From a virus, in IMG/VR virus record IMGVR_UViG_3300031825_000171, positions 1-53,682 of that record: a stretch of 53,682 bases of DNA; one strand, 5' to 3'. This document shows, one piece after another, positions 23,935 through 31,102 of the stretch. Each line of letters starts with the position of its first letter. The stretch's first letter is position 1. Both the position numbers and the translations under genes were made by a program. The notes under the pieces are model-generated. The model saw only the letters and a list, made by a program, of their open reading frames with translations. It did not search any database and was not told the origin of the DNA.

Positions 23935-24372
23935 TCAATACCTTTCCAGCTCAAAATTCACAATCTCATTAACCGACTTATCCATTGAGCCTATTTCGTC
24001 CATTAGCCACATCATTTTGTGAGCTAGCGACTTAACCCGACCATAGCTCAGTTTCATGCGACCTGCTCGCTCGATGTCCGTGTAATGCTTCAGTCCGGTT
24101 CCTCGGCACGTATCGCACATCACACGCAATTCCTCAACCACCAACTCCCGAGCGCCGTTACATGTCGTGCATGACGGACCCATAAACTCGCTCAGAATCT
24201 CCTCCGCGAGCCTACGAGCCATGTCTGGGCGCTCTGCCTTATACCGGCAGAGGTAATGCGCTGTGAGCCCTTTTATCGCGTCCTGATAGGCTTTGCTTTC
24301 GAGCATGTACCGCGCCTTCCAGATTTGCAGGCCCAGCGTGGAGGCGCGACCGGAAGCGGCTACCCGATCCAC
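23935..24372 (-). CDS. Q-like late antitermination protein
   Basis: This 145-residue protein ends the early operon. Two Cys pairs, CTTC (68-71) and CDTC (86-89) followed by GTG, form the DnaJ-like zinc finger found in lambdoid antitermination proteins of the Q family. After it come basic helices (GRMKLSYGRVKSLAHKMMWL). The start is GTG with AGGAA upstream. The frame is open for about 25 more codons upstream behind an AGGAG but without a usual start codon. It is expected to load onto RNA polymerase at the late promoter and let it pass terminators such as those inside the late block. Confidence 0.7.
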   Translation of the reverse strand: MDRVAASGRASTLGLQIWKARYMLESKAYQDAIKGLTAHYLCRYKAERPDMARRLAEEILSEFMGPSCTTCNGARELVVEELRVMCDTCRGTGLKHYTDIERAGRMKLSYGRVKSLAHKMMWLMDEIGSMDKSVNEIVNFELERY

Positions 24373-24461
24373 GGCTTTTTCCTGCTCGGGCGACCAGCCC
24401 AGACCCGCTAAGGCGGTTGCTGCTACGGCTTCTCGAAGGTTGGCTATGGCGGCTCTCCTGG

Positions 24462-24794
24462 TTACTCAGCGACGAGCCATTGATACGTTGCAAATAGCGT
24501 CGTCAGGTGTATCGCTTGGTCGAATCCGATGGTCACGAAGAACCAGTGCCGCTTGTCGTTTCGGTAACACCATGAGGCCGTGCGGGACGTTACCCAATCC
24601 GTCGCGAAATGGGCGATCTGGTTAACGATCACGAACTGCCATCCGAGCCAGATAAACGGTAGGATGTAGAGCGAGACATGCAGCGCGAGAATGTCGTTCC
24701 GCTTACTCTTGTTGATCGCGACCTTATCCGTCTGCAACAGGAAATCGGCCACGAAGTGCAGCCAAACTAAAACGAGTGCCATTGTTAGCGTCAT
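24462..24794 (-). CDS. DUF3307-type membrane protein (110 aa)
   Basis: AGGAGG stands four bases before the ATG. The product has several transmembrane stretches and the segment HFVADFLLQTDKVAINKS, which is the hallmark of the DUF3307 family. The function of the family is unknown. In an early operon it may modify the host membrane. It sits between a small gene and the Q-like gene. Confidence 0.7.
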   Translation of the reverse strand: MTLTMALVLVWLHFVADFLLQTDKVAINKSKRNDILALHVSLYILPFIWLGWQFVIVNQIAHFATDWVTSRTASWCYRNDKRHWFFVTIGFDQAIHLTTLFATYQWLVAE

Positions 24795-24802
24795 CCCGCC
24801 TC

Positions 24803-24991
24803 CTATCGTTTCTCGATTTCCTGCGCTATCTGCTCGCCAGCCGTCTTTCCGCATTCGCCTATGTTGCGGGCTATGGAGGCGTCGAATTTTTGGCGAGCGG
24901 TCCAGCCCAGCCTGAAAGATTGGCACTCTCGAGAGGTCATTGAACCGCACATTTTTTCTACGAACGTCTTAAATGTCTCGACTTCATCCAT
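24803..24991 (-). CDS. hypothetical protein (62 aa)
   Basis: The ATG overlaps the rusA stop codon (TGATG) after GGAGAGAG. The protein is small, charged and helical (VETFKTFVEKMCGSMTSREC). It is translationally coupled to rusA. No family was recognised. Confidence 0.55.
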   Translation of the reverse strand: MDEVETFKTFVEKMCGSMTSRECQSFRLGWTARQKFDASIARNIGECGKTAGEQIAQEIEKR

Positions 24992-25389
24992 CACTCTCTC
25001 CCATCCCTCGTTATCGCCGCATGCCGCACAGAACGGACCTGATTTACCGTGCGCCACTGACACACCACCACTTCGACTTTCCCGCCCTTTACGGGCTCTT
25101 GCTTGTTCACATGCAGGGTGCGTATCTGGCAATCATCGTCGTAGCATCCCGCGTGCTGTAGCGCGTCCAGAATGGCTTTGTTGATGTTGTCGATGTCCCT
25201 GCGTCTGCGGTCGGGCGGGTAGGCGTCTACGAATACGGCTAAATCGCCTTCCTGCTTGGTCACCCCCTCACATATCCGCACCACGTCACCGCGGAATGCC
25301 ACACCCTCTTTTTTGACGAAGCGGCGATTACCGCGAGCGCCCCAATAGTGATTCACAGTGGGCGGATATGGGAGAGTGACGCGGATCAT
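24991..25389 (-). CDS. rusA: RusA-type Holliday junction resolvase
   Basis: The protein has the expected length for RusA (132 residues). It carries an N-terminal PYPPTVNHYWG, the PPDRRRRDIDN motif at about 58-68 with the catalytic Asp pair, and DDD at 84-86 for the third acidic residue. RusA cuts four-way junctions and in lambdoid phages helps resolve recombination intermediates before packaging. It is preceded by a nine-codon ORF that links it to the gene upstream. Confidence 0.92.
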   Translation of the reverse strand: MIRVTLPYPPTVNHYWGARGNRRFVKKEGVAFRGDVVRICEGVTKQEGDLAVFVDAYPPDRRRRDIDNINKAILDALQHAGCYDDDCQIRTLHVNKQEPVKGGKVEVVVCQWRTVNQVRSVRHAAITRDGRE

Positions 25390-25415
25390 TGGTCAGCTTT
25401 GGCTATGCGGCGCAT
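25386..25415 (-). CDS. nine-codon coupling ORF between two genes
   Basis: ATG overlaps the stop of the gp49-like gene as TAATG, and its own TGA overlaps the rusA start as ATGA. The chain of overlaps would let ribosomes pass from one gene to the next. The peptide itself (MRRIAKADQ) need not have a role. Confidence 0.35.
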   Translation of the reverse strand: MRRIAKADQ

Positions 25416-25762
25416 TAGACAGGACGCGCAGCAGTCAACTTGCTACGCAGCTCATAGCCCATCAACGGCCACACCTTCGCCACCGCGTTTTGCCGGGCGA
25501 TCTTGCGGCCTAGTTCGGCGTCGAAGTTCTCCGGACTGGCGCACGCGCTTTCACCCGTGACGGTGAAGCCGTTGCGCAAGACGAGGACGCAGAACGTGAG
25601 CAGCGACAGCGCCTCATGCCGTGGGCATCCATGCATCGCCTGCGCGGCCGTGAAGCTGTATTCTGCGACGATGTTGTCCTCGATGTCCGCCGGCTTGACG
25701 CGCGGCGCGGTGAGGCCTTTCGACTGAATCTCCCCCTCGATTGCTACGTTGCTCATTCCCAT
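25415..25762 (-). CDS. N4 gp49 / Sf6 gp66 family protein
   Basis: This 115-residue protein has the family signature: HGCPRHEALSLLTFCVLVLRNGFTVTGES, then the phrase CASPENFDAELGRKIAR, then a KVWPLMGYELRSKL end. The family is widespread in phages and its function is unknown. It is coupled through the nine-codon ORF to rusA. ATG start follows AGGAGATGGG. Confidence 0.85.
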   Translation of the reverse strand: MGMSNVAIEGEIQSKGLTAPRVKPADIEDNIVAEYSFTAAQAMHGCPRHEALSLLTFCVLVLRNGFTVTGESACASPENFDAELGRKIARQNAVAKVWPLMGYELRSKLTAARPV

Positions 25763-25780
25763 CTCCTTTCGTTGATTGAC

Positions 25781-26023
25781 CTACGACAAAACAATTTCAC
25801 GCCTAAACATCGCAGACTGGCGCTTTGCGTTCTTTCCAGTGAGTCGTATCGACCCCGGCTTCATGCCACGCTTGAGCGCAAGCACTTCACCACCCCTCTC
25901 GTTCCACCTGTGTCCGTTGTCGCATTCATAGCGGGTGTATTCGGGCTTGGATTTGAGCCAAGACCCACGCCCACCACACTCAGGGCAGACATGAAGGACG
26001 GACTGACAGTGAGAGCAGATCAC
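25781..26023 (-). CDS. zinc-ribbon protein (80 aa)
   Basis: GTG at 26023 overlaps the stop of the DnaC-like gene (GTGA) and follows AGAGGAAAGGC. The protein contains CSHC and CPEC pairs near its start and a further Cys/His pair (CDNGH), fitting a zinc ribbon. The second half is basic. It could bind DNA or partner the helicase loader. No family was recognised. Confidence 0.6.
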   Translation of the reverse strand: MICSHCQSVLHVCPECGGRGSWLKSKPEYTRYECDNGHRWNERGGEVLALKRGMKPGSIRLTGKNAKRQSAMFRREIVLS

Positions 26024-26796
26024 GCCTTTCCTCTGTAGCTGTCCCAATCAAACACAACGAGCCTTCCGCCGTTCTCGCGCAAGCGGTCGAACGCGCGCTC
26101 CCCCAAGTATTCTTGCAACCCCTCCTTCGCCAGATTCGAGATAACAACCGTGGGTTTCATTTGCTCATATCGACCATTGATGATCTCGAAAAGGATCAGC
26201 TTTTCGGCATCGGTTCCGAATTGAACACCGACCTCATCCAAAACAAGTAGGTGTGGTCCAGTGAATTTTCTAATTGCCTCCCGCTCGCTAGTCTCGGAGT
26301 CTCTGCGGTATGTTTCCTTAACCTCTCTGACCGCCCGCATGACGCTGGTGAACAACGCCCCATACCCACGATTAATTGCCTCTTTTGCGATAGCTATTGC
26401 GAGGTGCGTCTTTCCGGTGCCGGCCTTCCCACAAAGGGCCAAACAAGCCCCCTTCTCGAAATTTTCTACAATGCCGTCCACGTACGCTTGCGCGGCCTCT
26501 AATGCGCGCCTCTTATCCGCTGTATCGGACACGAAATCCGAAAAGCTTTTGGAGCAAAACCTTGGCGGTATGCAGGCATAGGTGAGACGGTTGGCACGCG
26601 CCTCTTCTTCTAGCCGCGCTCGCGCCTCCTCTTCGCGCTTTTTCGCCCGCTCCTCATCACATTGCGGGCAGCGCGTCCAGAAGTTGGCCGTGATTTTTCG
26701 AGCGATGTAATCTCCATGCCGCTCGCAGTGACGGGCCTCAGAAGCTCCCGTCCGGTCCAACACCTGTCCGATAGTCTTGGCTTGCGAAGTTTCCAT
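26020..26796 (-). CDS. DnaC-like replicative helicase loader
   Basis: This is a AAA+ ATPase of 258 residues. Walker A GKAGTGKTH is at 123-131, Walker B HLLVLDEVG at about 182-190, and VISNLAKEG forms a sensor-like strand. The N-terminus has CERH and CPQC, a possible zinc site as in other phage loaders. It is expected to bring host DnaB to the phage origin. It follows the DUF1376 initiator with a 59-base overlap, the common phage replication pair. Confidence 0.9.
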   Translation of the reverse strand: METSQAKTIGQVLDRTGASEARHCERHGDYIARKITANFWTRCPQCDEERAKKREEEARARLEEEARANRLTYACIPPRFCSKSFSDFVSDTADKRRALEAAQAYVDGIVENFEKGACLALCGKAGTGKTHLAIAIAKEAINRGYGALFTSVMRAVREVKETYRRDSETSEREAIRKFTGPHLLVLDEVGVQFGTDAEKLILFEIINGRYEQMKPTVVISNLAKEGLQEYLGERAFDRLRENGGRLVVFDWDSYRGKA

Positions 26797-27493
26797 GTTT
26801 CGCGTCCTTTCGATTGGCGGAACGTGCTTGAATCGCCTTGTTGATCCACGGGATCGGTTTGCTCACGTCTTCCTTGCGGGCGGCGTCCACAACCTCGAAT
26901 ACGAGAGTGTCCGGGTACTGCTTCCGCAGCAGTCCCAGGAACGAGCGCCCATGTGGCTCGTCTACGCCCTTGCCGGTGAGGAATTGCAGGCACGTGCCGA
27001 AAATCGGGTCTGGGTCCGTTTTCGTCGCCCCGTCGCCCGTTTTTGACGTACCTTGGCTATTGGCTAGTGGAGTAGTGGCTAATGGCTTAATGGCTAAGGT
27101 TTCCAAACGTAACCCACCATCATTCCCACCAGAAACCGACTGGGTTTTTTCTGGGTTATTGTTGGGTTTCTTTTTGGGCCTTCCTCCGCCCTTCCCGTTT
27201 TCCCGGTTGGTTTGTGCTTTTTCCATCATCGCGGCGATTTCTTCATCGCATCGCTTGTGGTGCCAACCGTCATCTTTCAAGTTGAAGAAGTCAGCCAATA
27301 CGGCATCCACAGCAGCTTGATCCTGCTTTCCGCGTGCTCTGACGCGGCGATAGATTTCTGCCCTCTCCAAGGGAAGCGGTCTCTCGGCGGCGTAGTAAAA
27401 ATCGAGCAGACGGTTATAAGCGCCGTCCTCTGCCATCGACAGGTGCGCCGTGTCCCTCGCGTAATCGCCTAAATGCCGTTTGTAGTAATTCAA
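26738..27493 (-). CDS. DUF1376 replication initiator-type protein
   Basis: The N-terminal YYKRHLGDYARDTAHLSM and the EDGAYNRLLDFYYAAERPLP segment are the DUF1376 signature, a winged-helix domain of phage replication proteins. The middle is a low-complexity linker encoded by the repeat array at 27054-27096. The C-terminal domain (LQFLTGKGVDEPHGRSFLGL) is typical for interaction with the loader. Together with the DnaC-like gene it acts like lambda O and P. Length is 251 residues. Confidence 0.85.
   Translation of the reverse strand: MNYYKRHLGDYARDTAHLSMAEDGAYNRLLDFYYAAERPLPLERAEIYRRVRARGKQDQAAVDAVLADFFNLKDDGWHHKRCDEEIAAMMEKAQTNRENGKGGGRPKKKPNNNPEKTQSVSGGNDGGLRLETLAIKPLATTPLANSQGTSKTGDGATKTDPDPIFGTCLQFLTGKGVDEPHGRSFLGLLRKQYPDTLVFEVVDAARKEDVSKPIPWINKAIQARSANRKDAKHGNFASQDYRTGVGPDGSF
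27054..27096. repeat. iteron-like repeat array inside the initiator gene (candidate origin)
   Basis: Six copies of TGGCTA or close variants (TGGAGTA, TGGCTTA) follow each other at 7-8 base spacing on the plus strand. They encode the linker of the DUF1376 protein. Lambda carries its origin as iterons within the O gene. The same layout here suggests the phage replication origin. Confidence 0.55.
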
Positions 27494-27536
27494 CCTGCTT
27501 CGCCTCTTTCGTTCTCGTCGCTATCTGGCCACTTGC

Positions 27537-27737
27537 TTATCTACCTGCACACTGGTTCTGCGGAACTGCGGTCGAATGAACATCAAGTCCCAACCGCTTT
27601 TCCATTTCCGCTACTCTCTCTGGTCCGTAGTGCAATGACACAAACCGTCTCCAGTAGGCACTAGCCGCATCTCTGTCGTGGTTGTCCCAGGCTTCGCACA
27701 TGGCGGCTAGGGCGGCTTCCTCGGCTTGGGCGTTCAC
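27537..27737 (-). CDS. small hypothetical protein (66 aa)
   Basis: The GTG start overlaps the previous stop (GTGA). The protein is acidic and helical, with EEAALAAMCEAWDNHDRDAAS and SLHYGPERVAEMEKRLG. It lies just upstream of the DUF1376 gene in the early operon. The function is unknown. Confidence 0.55.
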   Translation of the reverse strand: MNAQAEEAALAAMCEAWDNHDRDAASAYWRRFVSLHYGPERVAEMEKRLGLDVHSTAVPQNQCAGR

Positions 27738-27994
27738 GGTTGAGCAGAGCCCCTCACGAGGCGCGGTTGCCCCGGCTGCGGCGCTGCTGGTTCGGCTTGT
27801 GGCAGGAATGCGCTCGCAGTCGGCCGTCCGGTAGCGCGCACCATGTCCACTTCGACCTTCGCGCTGTCCACGATCACCTTCGCCACATCGGCCACGGCTT
27901 TTGCACGCTCGATGTCCATCGGCTTGTCCTCGTCGCGCAGCGCTTCCAGTGTTGCGAAAAGGTGATTGCGCAAGTCCTCGATCTTGTTCTTCAC
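27734..27994 (-). CDS. conserved phage early protein (86 aa)
   Basis: The segment MKNKIEDLRNHLFATLEALR followed by EDKPMDIERAKAVADVA is frequent in proteobacterial phage early operons, but no function is known. GTG start with GTGA overlap to the HNH gene. The C-terminus is Pro-rich and probably flexible. Confidence 0.75.
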   Translation of the reverse strand: MKNKIEDLRNHLFATLEALRDEDKPMDIERAKAVADVAKVIVDSAKVEVDMVRATGRPTASAFLPQAEPAAPQPGQPRLVRGSAQP

Positions 27995-28641
27995 GTGCGG
28001 ACCCTCCGGTTAATTTGGCGTTGAAGCGCCCCGCGCAGTTGAATCAGTTGTGGTATCGGCTGCGGGTAGTGGTGATAGGTGTTGCGCCGCATGTTCTCGG
28101 CAAGGCTGATGCACTCCACGCGGTCAACGGTGATTTCCTCGAGTTTCGCTGTGCGCATGCCGGGTTTGAATACGCAGATGTGACCGGCCGGAACGGGGCC
28201 ATTAGCCTCGATCCATACAAGCTCATGCACGCCGCGCCAGCGCTTGCTATTGCTGCCCTTTGCGGTCCCGATCTTGCGTTGCAGGGTGCCGTCCTTGGTG
28301 AGCCTGTAGCTACCGACCGGATGGGCGTTGTGCGGCTGCAACCCCTTTTTAAATCGTGTCTCGTGTGACCGGCCACCAGAGTCCCACTTGATACCTGTAT
28401 TCCACGGCTTCATGCCCTTCGAGAAACGATGCGCGATGCCCGCCAGAGACAGCTTCGTGAGCCGCCCCGATTCGACGCTCGCCAGATAGCCTTCTGTTTT
28501 CCGCAACCCCATGCCGAGCGCCTTCTGATATGTCGGCCTTTCGGCGCGACCTATGAATTCTGCGATGCGTGCGGTCTTGGCGTGCGGATAAAGCTCTCGG
28601 AGTAGCACAAGCTCTACCTCTGTCCAAGGTATCCGTCTCAC
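27991..28641 (-). CDS. HNH endonuclease
   Basis: The N-terminal part PWTEVELVLLRELYPHAKT is an HTH-like specificity element seen in phage HNH proteins. The HNH core comes in VHELVWIEANGPVPAGH, with CISLAENMRRNT as the conserved end of the domain. The GTG start overlaps the upstream stop. Such enzymes may help packaging or recombination. As a fully coupled member of the early operon it looks like a resident gene rather than a homing insertion. Confidence 0.75.
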   Translation of the reverse strand: MRRIPWTEVELVLLRELYPHAKTARIAEFIGRAERPTYQKALGMGLRKTEGYLASVESGRLTKLSLAGIAHRFSKGMKPWNTGIKWDSGGRSHETRFKKGLQPHNAHPVGSYRLTKDGTLQRKIGTAKGSNSKRWRGVHELVWIEANGPVPAGHICVFKPGMRTAKLEEITVDRVECISLAENMRRNTYHHYPQPIPQLIQLRGALQRQINRRVRT

Positions 28642-29030
28642 TCGACTACCGCCCGCGCCAGCTCTTCGGCGCTCTCCTGCATTGCGAGCGCGTCCATTAG
28701 CTCTTCATTGCTCTCAAATCCCTCCACGTTCGACCGTATAGCGGCCCGGAGCAGCTTCCCGGATGCGACAAGATGCTGTAGCGCTTTCTTGGTCACGGTG
28801 GGCCTGTCGAGCTTGGAACGGTCGCAGACCTTCTTGCTCGGCGCGTAATCGGGATTGAGTGTGTATTTGTGCGGCCTGTCGCCGTGGCGGATCGTTTCGC
28901 CCTTCCGCGATGAATACGTGAAGAACTGGCAGACGTTCTTGGCATTGATGCCCGTTGCGGCGACGATCTCGCCTGAGCCTCTTGGCTCCGTCGCGCTGAG
29001 TGCAGCGCGAATGCAATCGGCGTGAGTCAT
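28638..29030 (-). CDS. putative winged-helix protein (130 aa)
   Basis: The first 60 residues (HADCIRAALSATEPRGSGE then IVAATGINAKNVCQFFTYSS) read like an HTH that senses DNA. The C-terminal part is acidic. It is coupled on both sides by ATGA and GTGA overlaps. The role is likely DNA binding in early phage control; no named family. Confidence 0.5.
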   Translation of the reverse strand: MTHADCIRAALSATEPRGSGEIVAATGINAKNVCQFFTYSSRKGETIRHGDRPHKYTLNPDYAPSKKVCDRSKLDRPTVTKKALQHLVASGKLLRAAIRSNVEGFESNEELMDALAMQESAEELARAVVE

Positions 29031-29155
29031 ACCCTCTTTACCCGCGCCTTGAACGTGCCTTCAGGCAATCGCTCAATACACGCGCGGCGCAGGGATCGCC
29101 AGTTGTCCACGGTGGGCGATAGCAGGAATCGGATCATGAGCATCATCGGTTTCAT
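29027..29155 (-). CDS. small basic protein (42 aa)
   Basis: ATG at 29155 follows AAGGGGCAAG. The end overlaps the next start codon (ATGA). The peptide has MIRFLLSPTVDNWRSLRRAC and a basic tail. Its place right after the CII-like gene with proper coupling supports translation. The function is unknown. Confidence 0.5.
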   Translation of the reverse strand: MKPMMLMIRFLLSPTVDNWRSLRRACIERLPEGTFKARVKRV

Positions 29156-29198
29156 TCTTGCCCCTTCTGATCGTAGTTATGGGCGAGTGCGGCGGGTG

Positions 29199-29603
29199 CT
29201 ACGCTGCGCGAGTTATCAGCCCTCGCAGCAGCTTGTTCTCTGCCTCTATGCGCTCGTTCCTCTCCCGCTCCAGCCGCAGCCGCCGCTCTAGCTCGGATTC
29301 CTTCGGCGTGAGCACATAGCCGCGACGATCCGCGAGCCAGATCAGCGGCGCCTCGTTGCCGAATTCGTCCATCAGTGTTTCGTAGCGGTCATGCGGGAAT
29401 GCGCGCTTCCCGTCCTTGATGAGCGACCACGTGGTTGCGTCGAGGCTGAGCACCCGCGCTTGGTCCTTGTCGTTCTCCAATCCAGCAAGCTCGGCGCAGA
29501 GCACGATTGCCTTCGTCATGCTTGGCTGCCGCGAGACGATGCCCGTGTCGATGGCGACAGGTTGGCGAGGCAGGCGCAGGGACAACTGTGCAGAAACGTC
29601 CAT
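29199..29603 (-). CDS. cII: CII-like transcription activator
   Basis: The 134-residue protein has the layout of the phage CII family: LDATTWSLIKDGKRAFPHDR as the HTH, then the EFGNEAPLIWLADRRGY block typical of the family. It ends with a charged coiled coil (LERRLRLERERNERIEAENK) suited to oligomer formation. It is the second gene after Cro on the minus strand, and a terminator precedes it, as in lambda. It probably activates repressor and integrase expression in the lysogenic choice. Confidence 0.75.
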   Translation of the reverse strand: MDVSAQLSLRLPRQPVAIDTGIVSRQPSMTKAIVLCAELAGLENDKDQARVLSLDATTWSLIKDGKRAFPHDRYETLMDEFGNEAPLIWLADRRGYVLTPKESELERRLRLERERNERIEAENKLLRGLITRAA

Positions 29604-29653
29604 CACGATGCTTTGCTCACGTTTGCGGACGTGTTTGAGGCAAAATTTTGCCC

Positions 29654-30004
29654 ATGGACACGACACGAGAAAGAAAAACCCCCGACCCGAAGGCCGAGGG
29701 CCGCGCACCGGAGGAGGTAGTGCGCGCAAAGGGTGAGAAGCGTCCGCTGCGGCCGCAGGCTACCGCCGATGACAGTCGGGTTTGGTGCCCCATTCCCGGG
29801 CCAGCATCGGACTCGCCACGGACGCTCCTCGTAGTGGGTGAGCGGCGGCAGGCTGCCCGCATATTGTCATCGCCTGCATTGTTCAGTAGCGAGCCGAAAG
29901 CGGGCGCGCCGCTCGTAGAACCTGTCGAATTCTTTGACGAAATCACCCAGCGGACCGTCGGATACGACGCGCTGCTCCGGGGGATGCTGGGGGCTGAGGA
30001 GTGA
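29654..30004 (+). CDS. uncertain plus-strand ORF between Cro and CII
   Basis: A 116-codon ORF in the gap between the Cro and CII-like genes on the opposite strand. Its 5' part lies over the terminator hairpin. The C-terminal end (VEFFDEITQRTVGYDALLRGML) looks protein-like, but there is no good ribosome binding site and the first half is low complexity. It may be an antisense gene or only a chance frame. Confidence 0.3.
   Translation: MDTTRERKTPDPKAEGRAPEEVVRAKGEKRPLRPQATADDSRVWCPIPGPASDSPRTLLVVGERRQAARILSSPALFSSEPKAGAPLVEPVEFFDEITQRTVGYDALLRGMLGAEE
29674..29699 (-). terminator. terminator between Cro and CII (tR1 position)
   Basis: On the minus strand CCTCGGCC-TTCG-GGTCGGGG, with two wobble pairs, is followed by TTTTT. 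It stands 70 bases upstream of the CII-like start. In lambda the tR1 terminator occupies this place. It would split early transcription unless an N-like factor acts; I did not identify one. Confidence 0.65.
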
Positions 30005-30005
30005 G

Positions 30006-30206
30006 TCATGCCGCAGAATCGAGAAATAGGTCTGGGCGCAGAACAGAACGAGATACGCCAGTGACGCGCTCTACATCCAGCACTCGTTCTGCAGGGATTT
30101 TTTTCCACTGCTGAATCGATTGCACTTTTATTCCAAGCGCACGCGCTAAGGCGGATGCGCTACCAGCGGCATTCACCGCCTCCTTGATTCCACGTAAGGT
30201 GTCCAT
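30006..30206 (-). CDS. cro: Cro-type repressor (YdaS-like HTH)
   Basis: A 66-residue HTH protein (ALARALGIKVQSIQQWKK), with VTGVSRSVLRPDLF as the YdaS/Cro-type end. The recognition-helix region GIKVQSIQQWKK closely matches GIKWQSVQQWEK in the CI-like protein. The two likely read the same operators. It is the first gene of the minus-strand early operon, starting nine bases after the -10 element. Confidence 0.85.
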   Translation of the reverse strand: MDTLRGIKEAVNAAGSASALARALGIKVQSIQQWKKIPAERVLDVERVTGVSRSVLRPDLFLDSAA

Positions 30207-30214
30207 GAAAAGAA

Positions 30215-30243
30215 ACGATACAGGAAATTCCTGTGCTATGCAA
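30215..30243 (-). promoter_or_regulatory. Cro promoter (PR-like)
   Basis: On the minus strand TTGCAT, 17 bases, TATCGT. An operator palindrome lies in the spacer. The surrounding 40 bases are almost repeated at 31429-31471, ahead of the rightward early operon. Confidence 0.75.
30220..30234. promoter_or_regulatory. operator palindrome in the Cro promoter
   Basis: ACAGGAA-A-TTCCTGT is a perfect 7-bp inverted repeat around one base, overlapping the promoter spacer and the end of the -10 box. A half-matching site (ACAG, six T, CCTGT) occupies the same place in the second promoter. Confidence 0.7.
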
Positions 30244-30247
30244 GTTA

Positions 30248-30279
30248 AACCTGCGGTGCCACCTATTGGCCCGCAGGTT
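30248..30279. promoter_or_regulatory. second inverted repeat between Cro and CI
   Basis: AACCTGCGG and CCGCAGGTT face each other over 14 bases. The arms contain the CAGG/CCTG core also found in the palindrome at 30220. It lies just upstream of the CI start at 30292 and the GCAGGTTT half is shared with the 31429 promoter, so it is a likely second operator. Confidence 0.6.
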
Positions 30280-30291
30280 ATCCTTGTAGCT

Positions 30292-30765
30292 ATGGAATCA
30301 ATTCATGCGCGAATAAAGCGCCTCCGAATGGCGAAAGGCATGAGCCTAGAGACCTTTGCGGAAAAGGTCGGTATTAAGTGGCAGTCGGTGCAGCAGTGGG
30401 AAAAAGAGGACCACGAAGGGGGTACCGCACCATCGCGGAAGAGACAGGCACAAGTAGCCGCTATTCTTGGCGTGTCGCTCAACGAGCTCATGTCTGGGAA
30501 CCAGACGGGTTCGGAGGTTGTACGAGCCGATGCGGTACGTCCGATCATCGCATCGATACGTCAGAAACTGGAGCAGCTAGAAATGCTCCTAGGGCCGACT
30601 GTGACAGATCGGCGGTTAGAGGCTAACGGCTTTGTAAAGCTAAACCCGGATGGTATAAGCGGGACCGGTCACTCTACGGATGACCCAGTTAGCAAGCCGC
30701 TACGGCAGGCCGCCAGAGAGGAAGTTGAGCAGGTTGTGTCTGAAACGAAACAACGAAGAAAGTAG
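30292..30765 (+). CDS. cI: CI-like lysogeny repressor lacking a peptidase domain
   Basis: The 157-residue protein has an XRE HTH in residues 1-65 (GMSLETFAEKVGIKWQSVQQ) and a short C-terminal part with a helical segment (IIASIRQKLEQLEMLLG). There is no S24/LexA-type peptidase, so classical RecA-driven self-cleavage is not expected. It is divergent from Cro with the operators in between. Its HTH shares the recognition region with Cro. The start at 30292 is chosen because it begins the HTH domain; in-frame starts upstream would lie inside the operators. Confidence 0.8.
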   Translation: MESIHARIKRLRMAKGMSLETFAEKVGIKWQSVQQWEKEDHEGGTAPSRKRQAQVAAILGVSLNELMSGNQTGSEVVRADAVRPIIASIRQKLEQLEMLLGPTVTDRRLEANGFVKLNPDGISGTGHSTDDPVSKPLRQAAREEVEQVVSETKQRRK

Positions 30766-30855
30766 TGCCTCGAGAACCTGACACTGATTTTAAAATAAGT
30801 GTCCGATTTAAATTTTGGTCAGAAGATCAACAATCCGGCCCCAGGTGGAAGGTAA

Positions 30856-31035
30856 ATGACAGACGACCCGGATGAACTTCAATATGAATACGCAGTGGCG
30901 CGGAAGGATCCGGCAGTGGCAATTGCGGCCGTCGAGGAAATTGAGACCCAAGTCCGGCATGCCATTCCAAGCTTAAAGCTAATAGGTTGGGTAATCGCTG
31001 GCTTGTTAGCCTTGATCCTTTGGCGTATCTGGTAA
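30856..31035 (+). CDS. small tail-anchored membrane protein downstream of CI
   Basis: GGAAGG stands before the ATG. The first 40 residues are acidic and polar (DELQYEYAVARKDPAVAIAA) and the end is one transmembrane helix (LIGWVIAGLLALILWRIW). It is codirectional with CI, so it may be made in the lysogen. Lambda rexAB and other exclusion genes occupy this place. A role in superinfection exclusion is therefore a reasonable guess. The leader aacaatccggccc recurs after the gene, before the next one. Confidence 0.6.
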   Translation: MTDDPDELQYEYAVARKDPAVAIAAVEEIETQVRHAIPSLKLIGWVIAGLLALILWRIW

Positions 31036-31102
31036 AAAACAATCCGGCCCTAGGCGGGAGGCCGGTGAACACAACAGCCGCCAATCGAACGGGAGTATGA
31101 CA

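Noticed and set aside
29617-30108. Minus-strand ORF of 163 codons across Cro and the terminator
   Set aside because: It overlaps the Cro gene in another frame and its product has a random Ser/Arg-rich composition.
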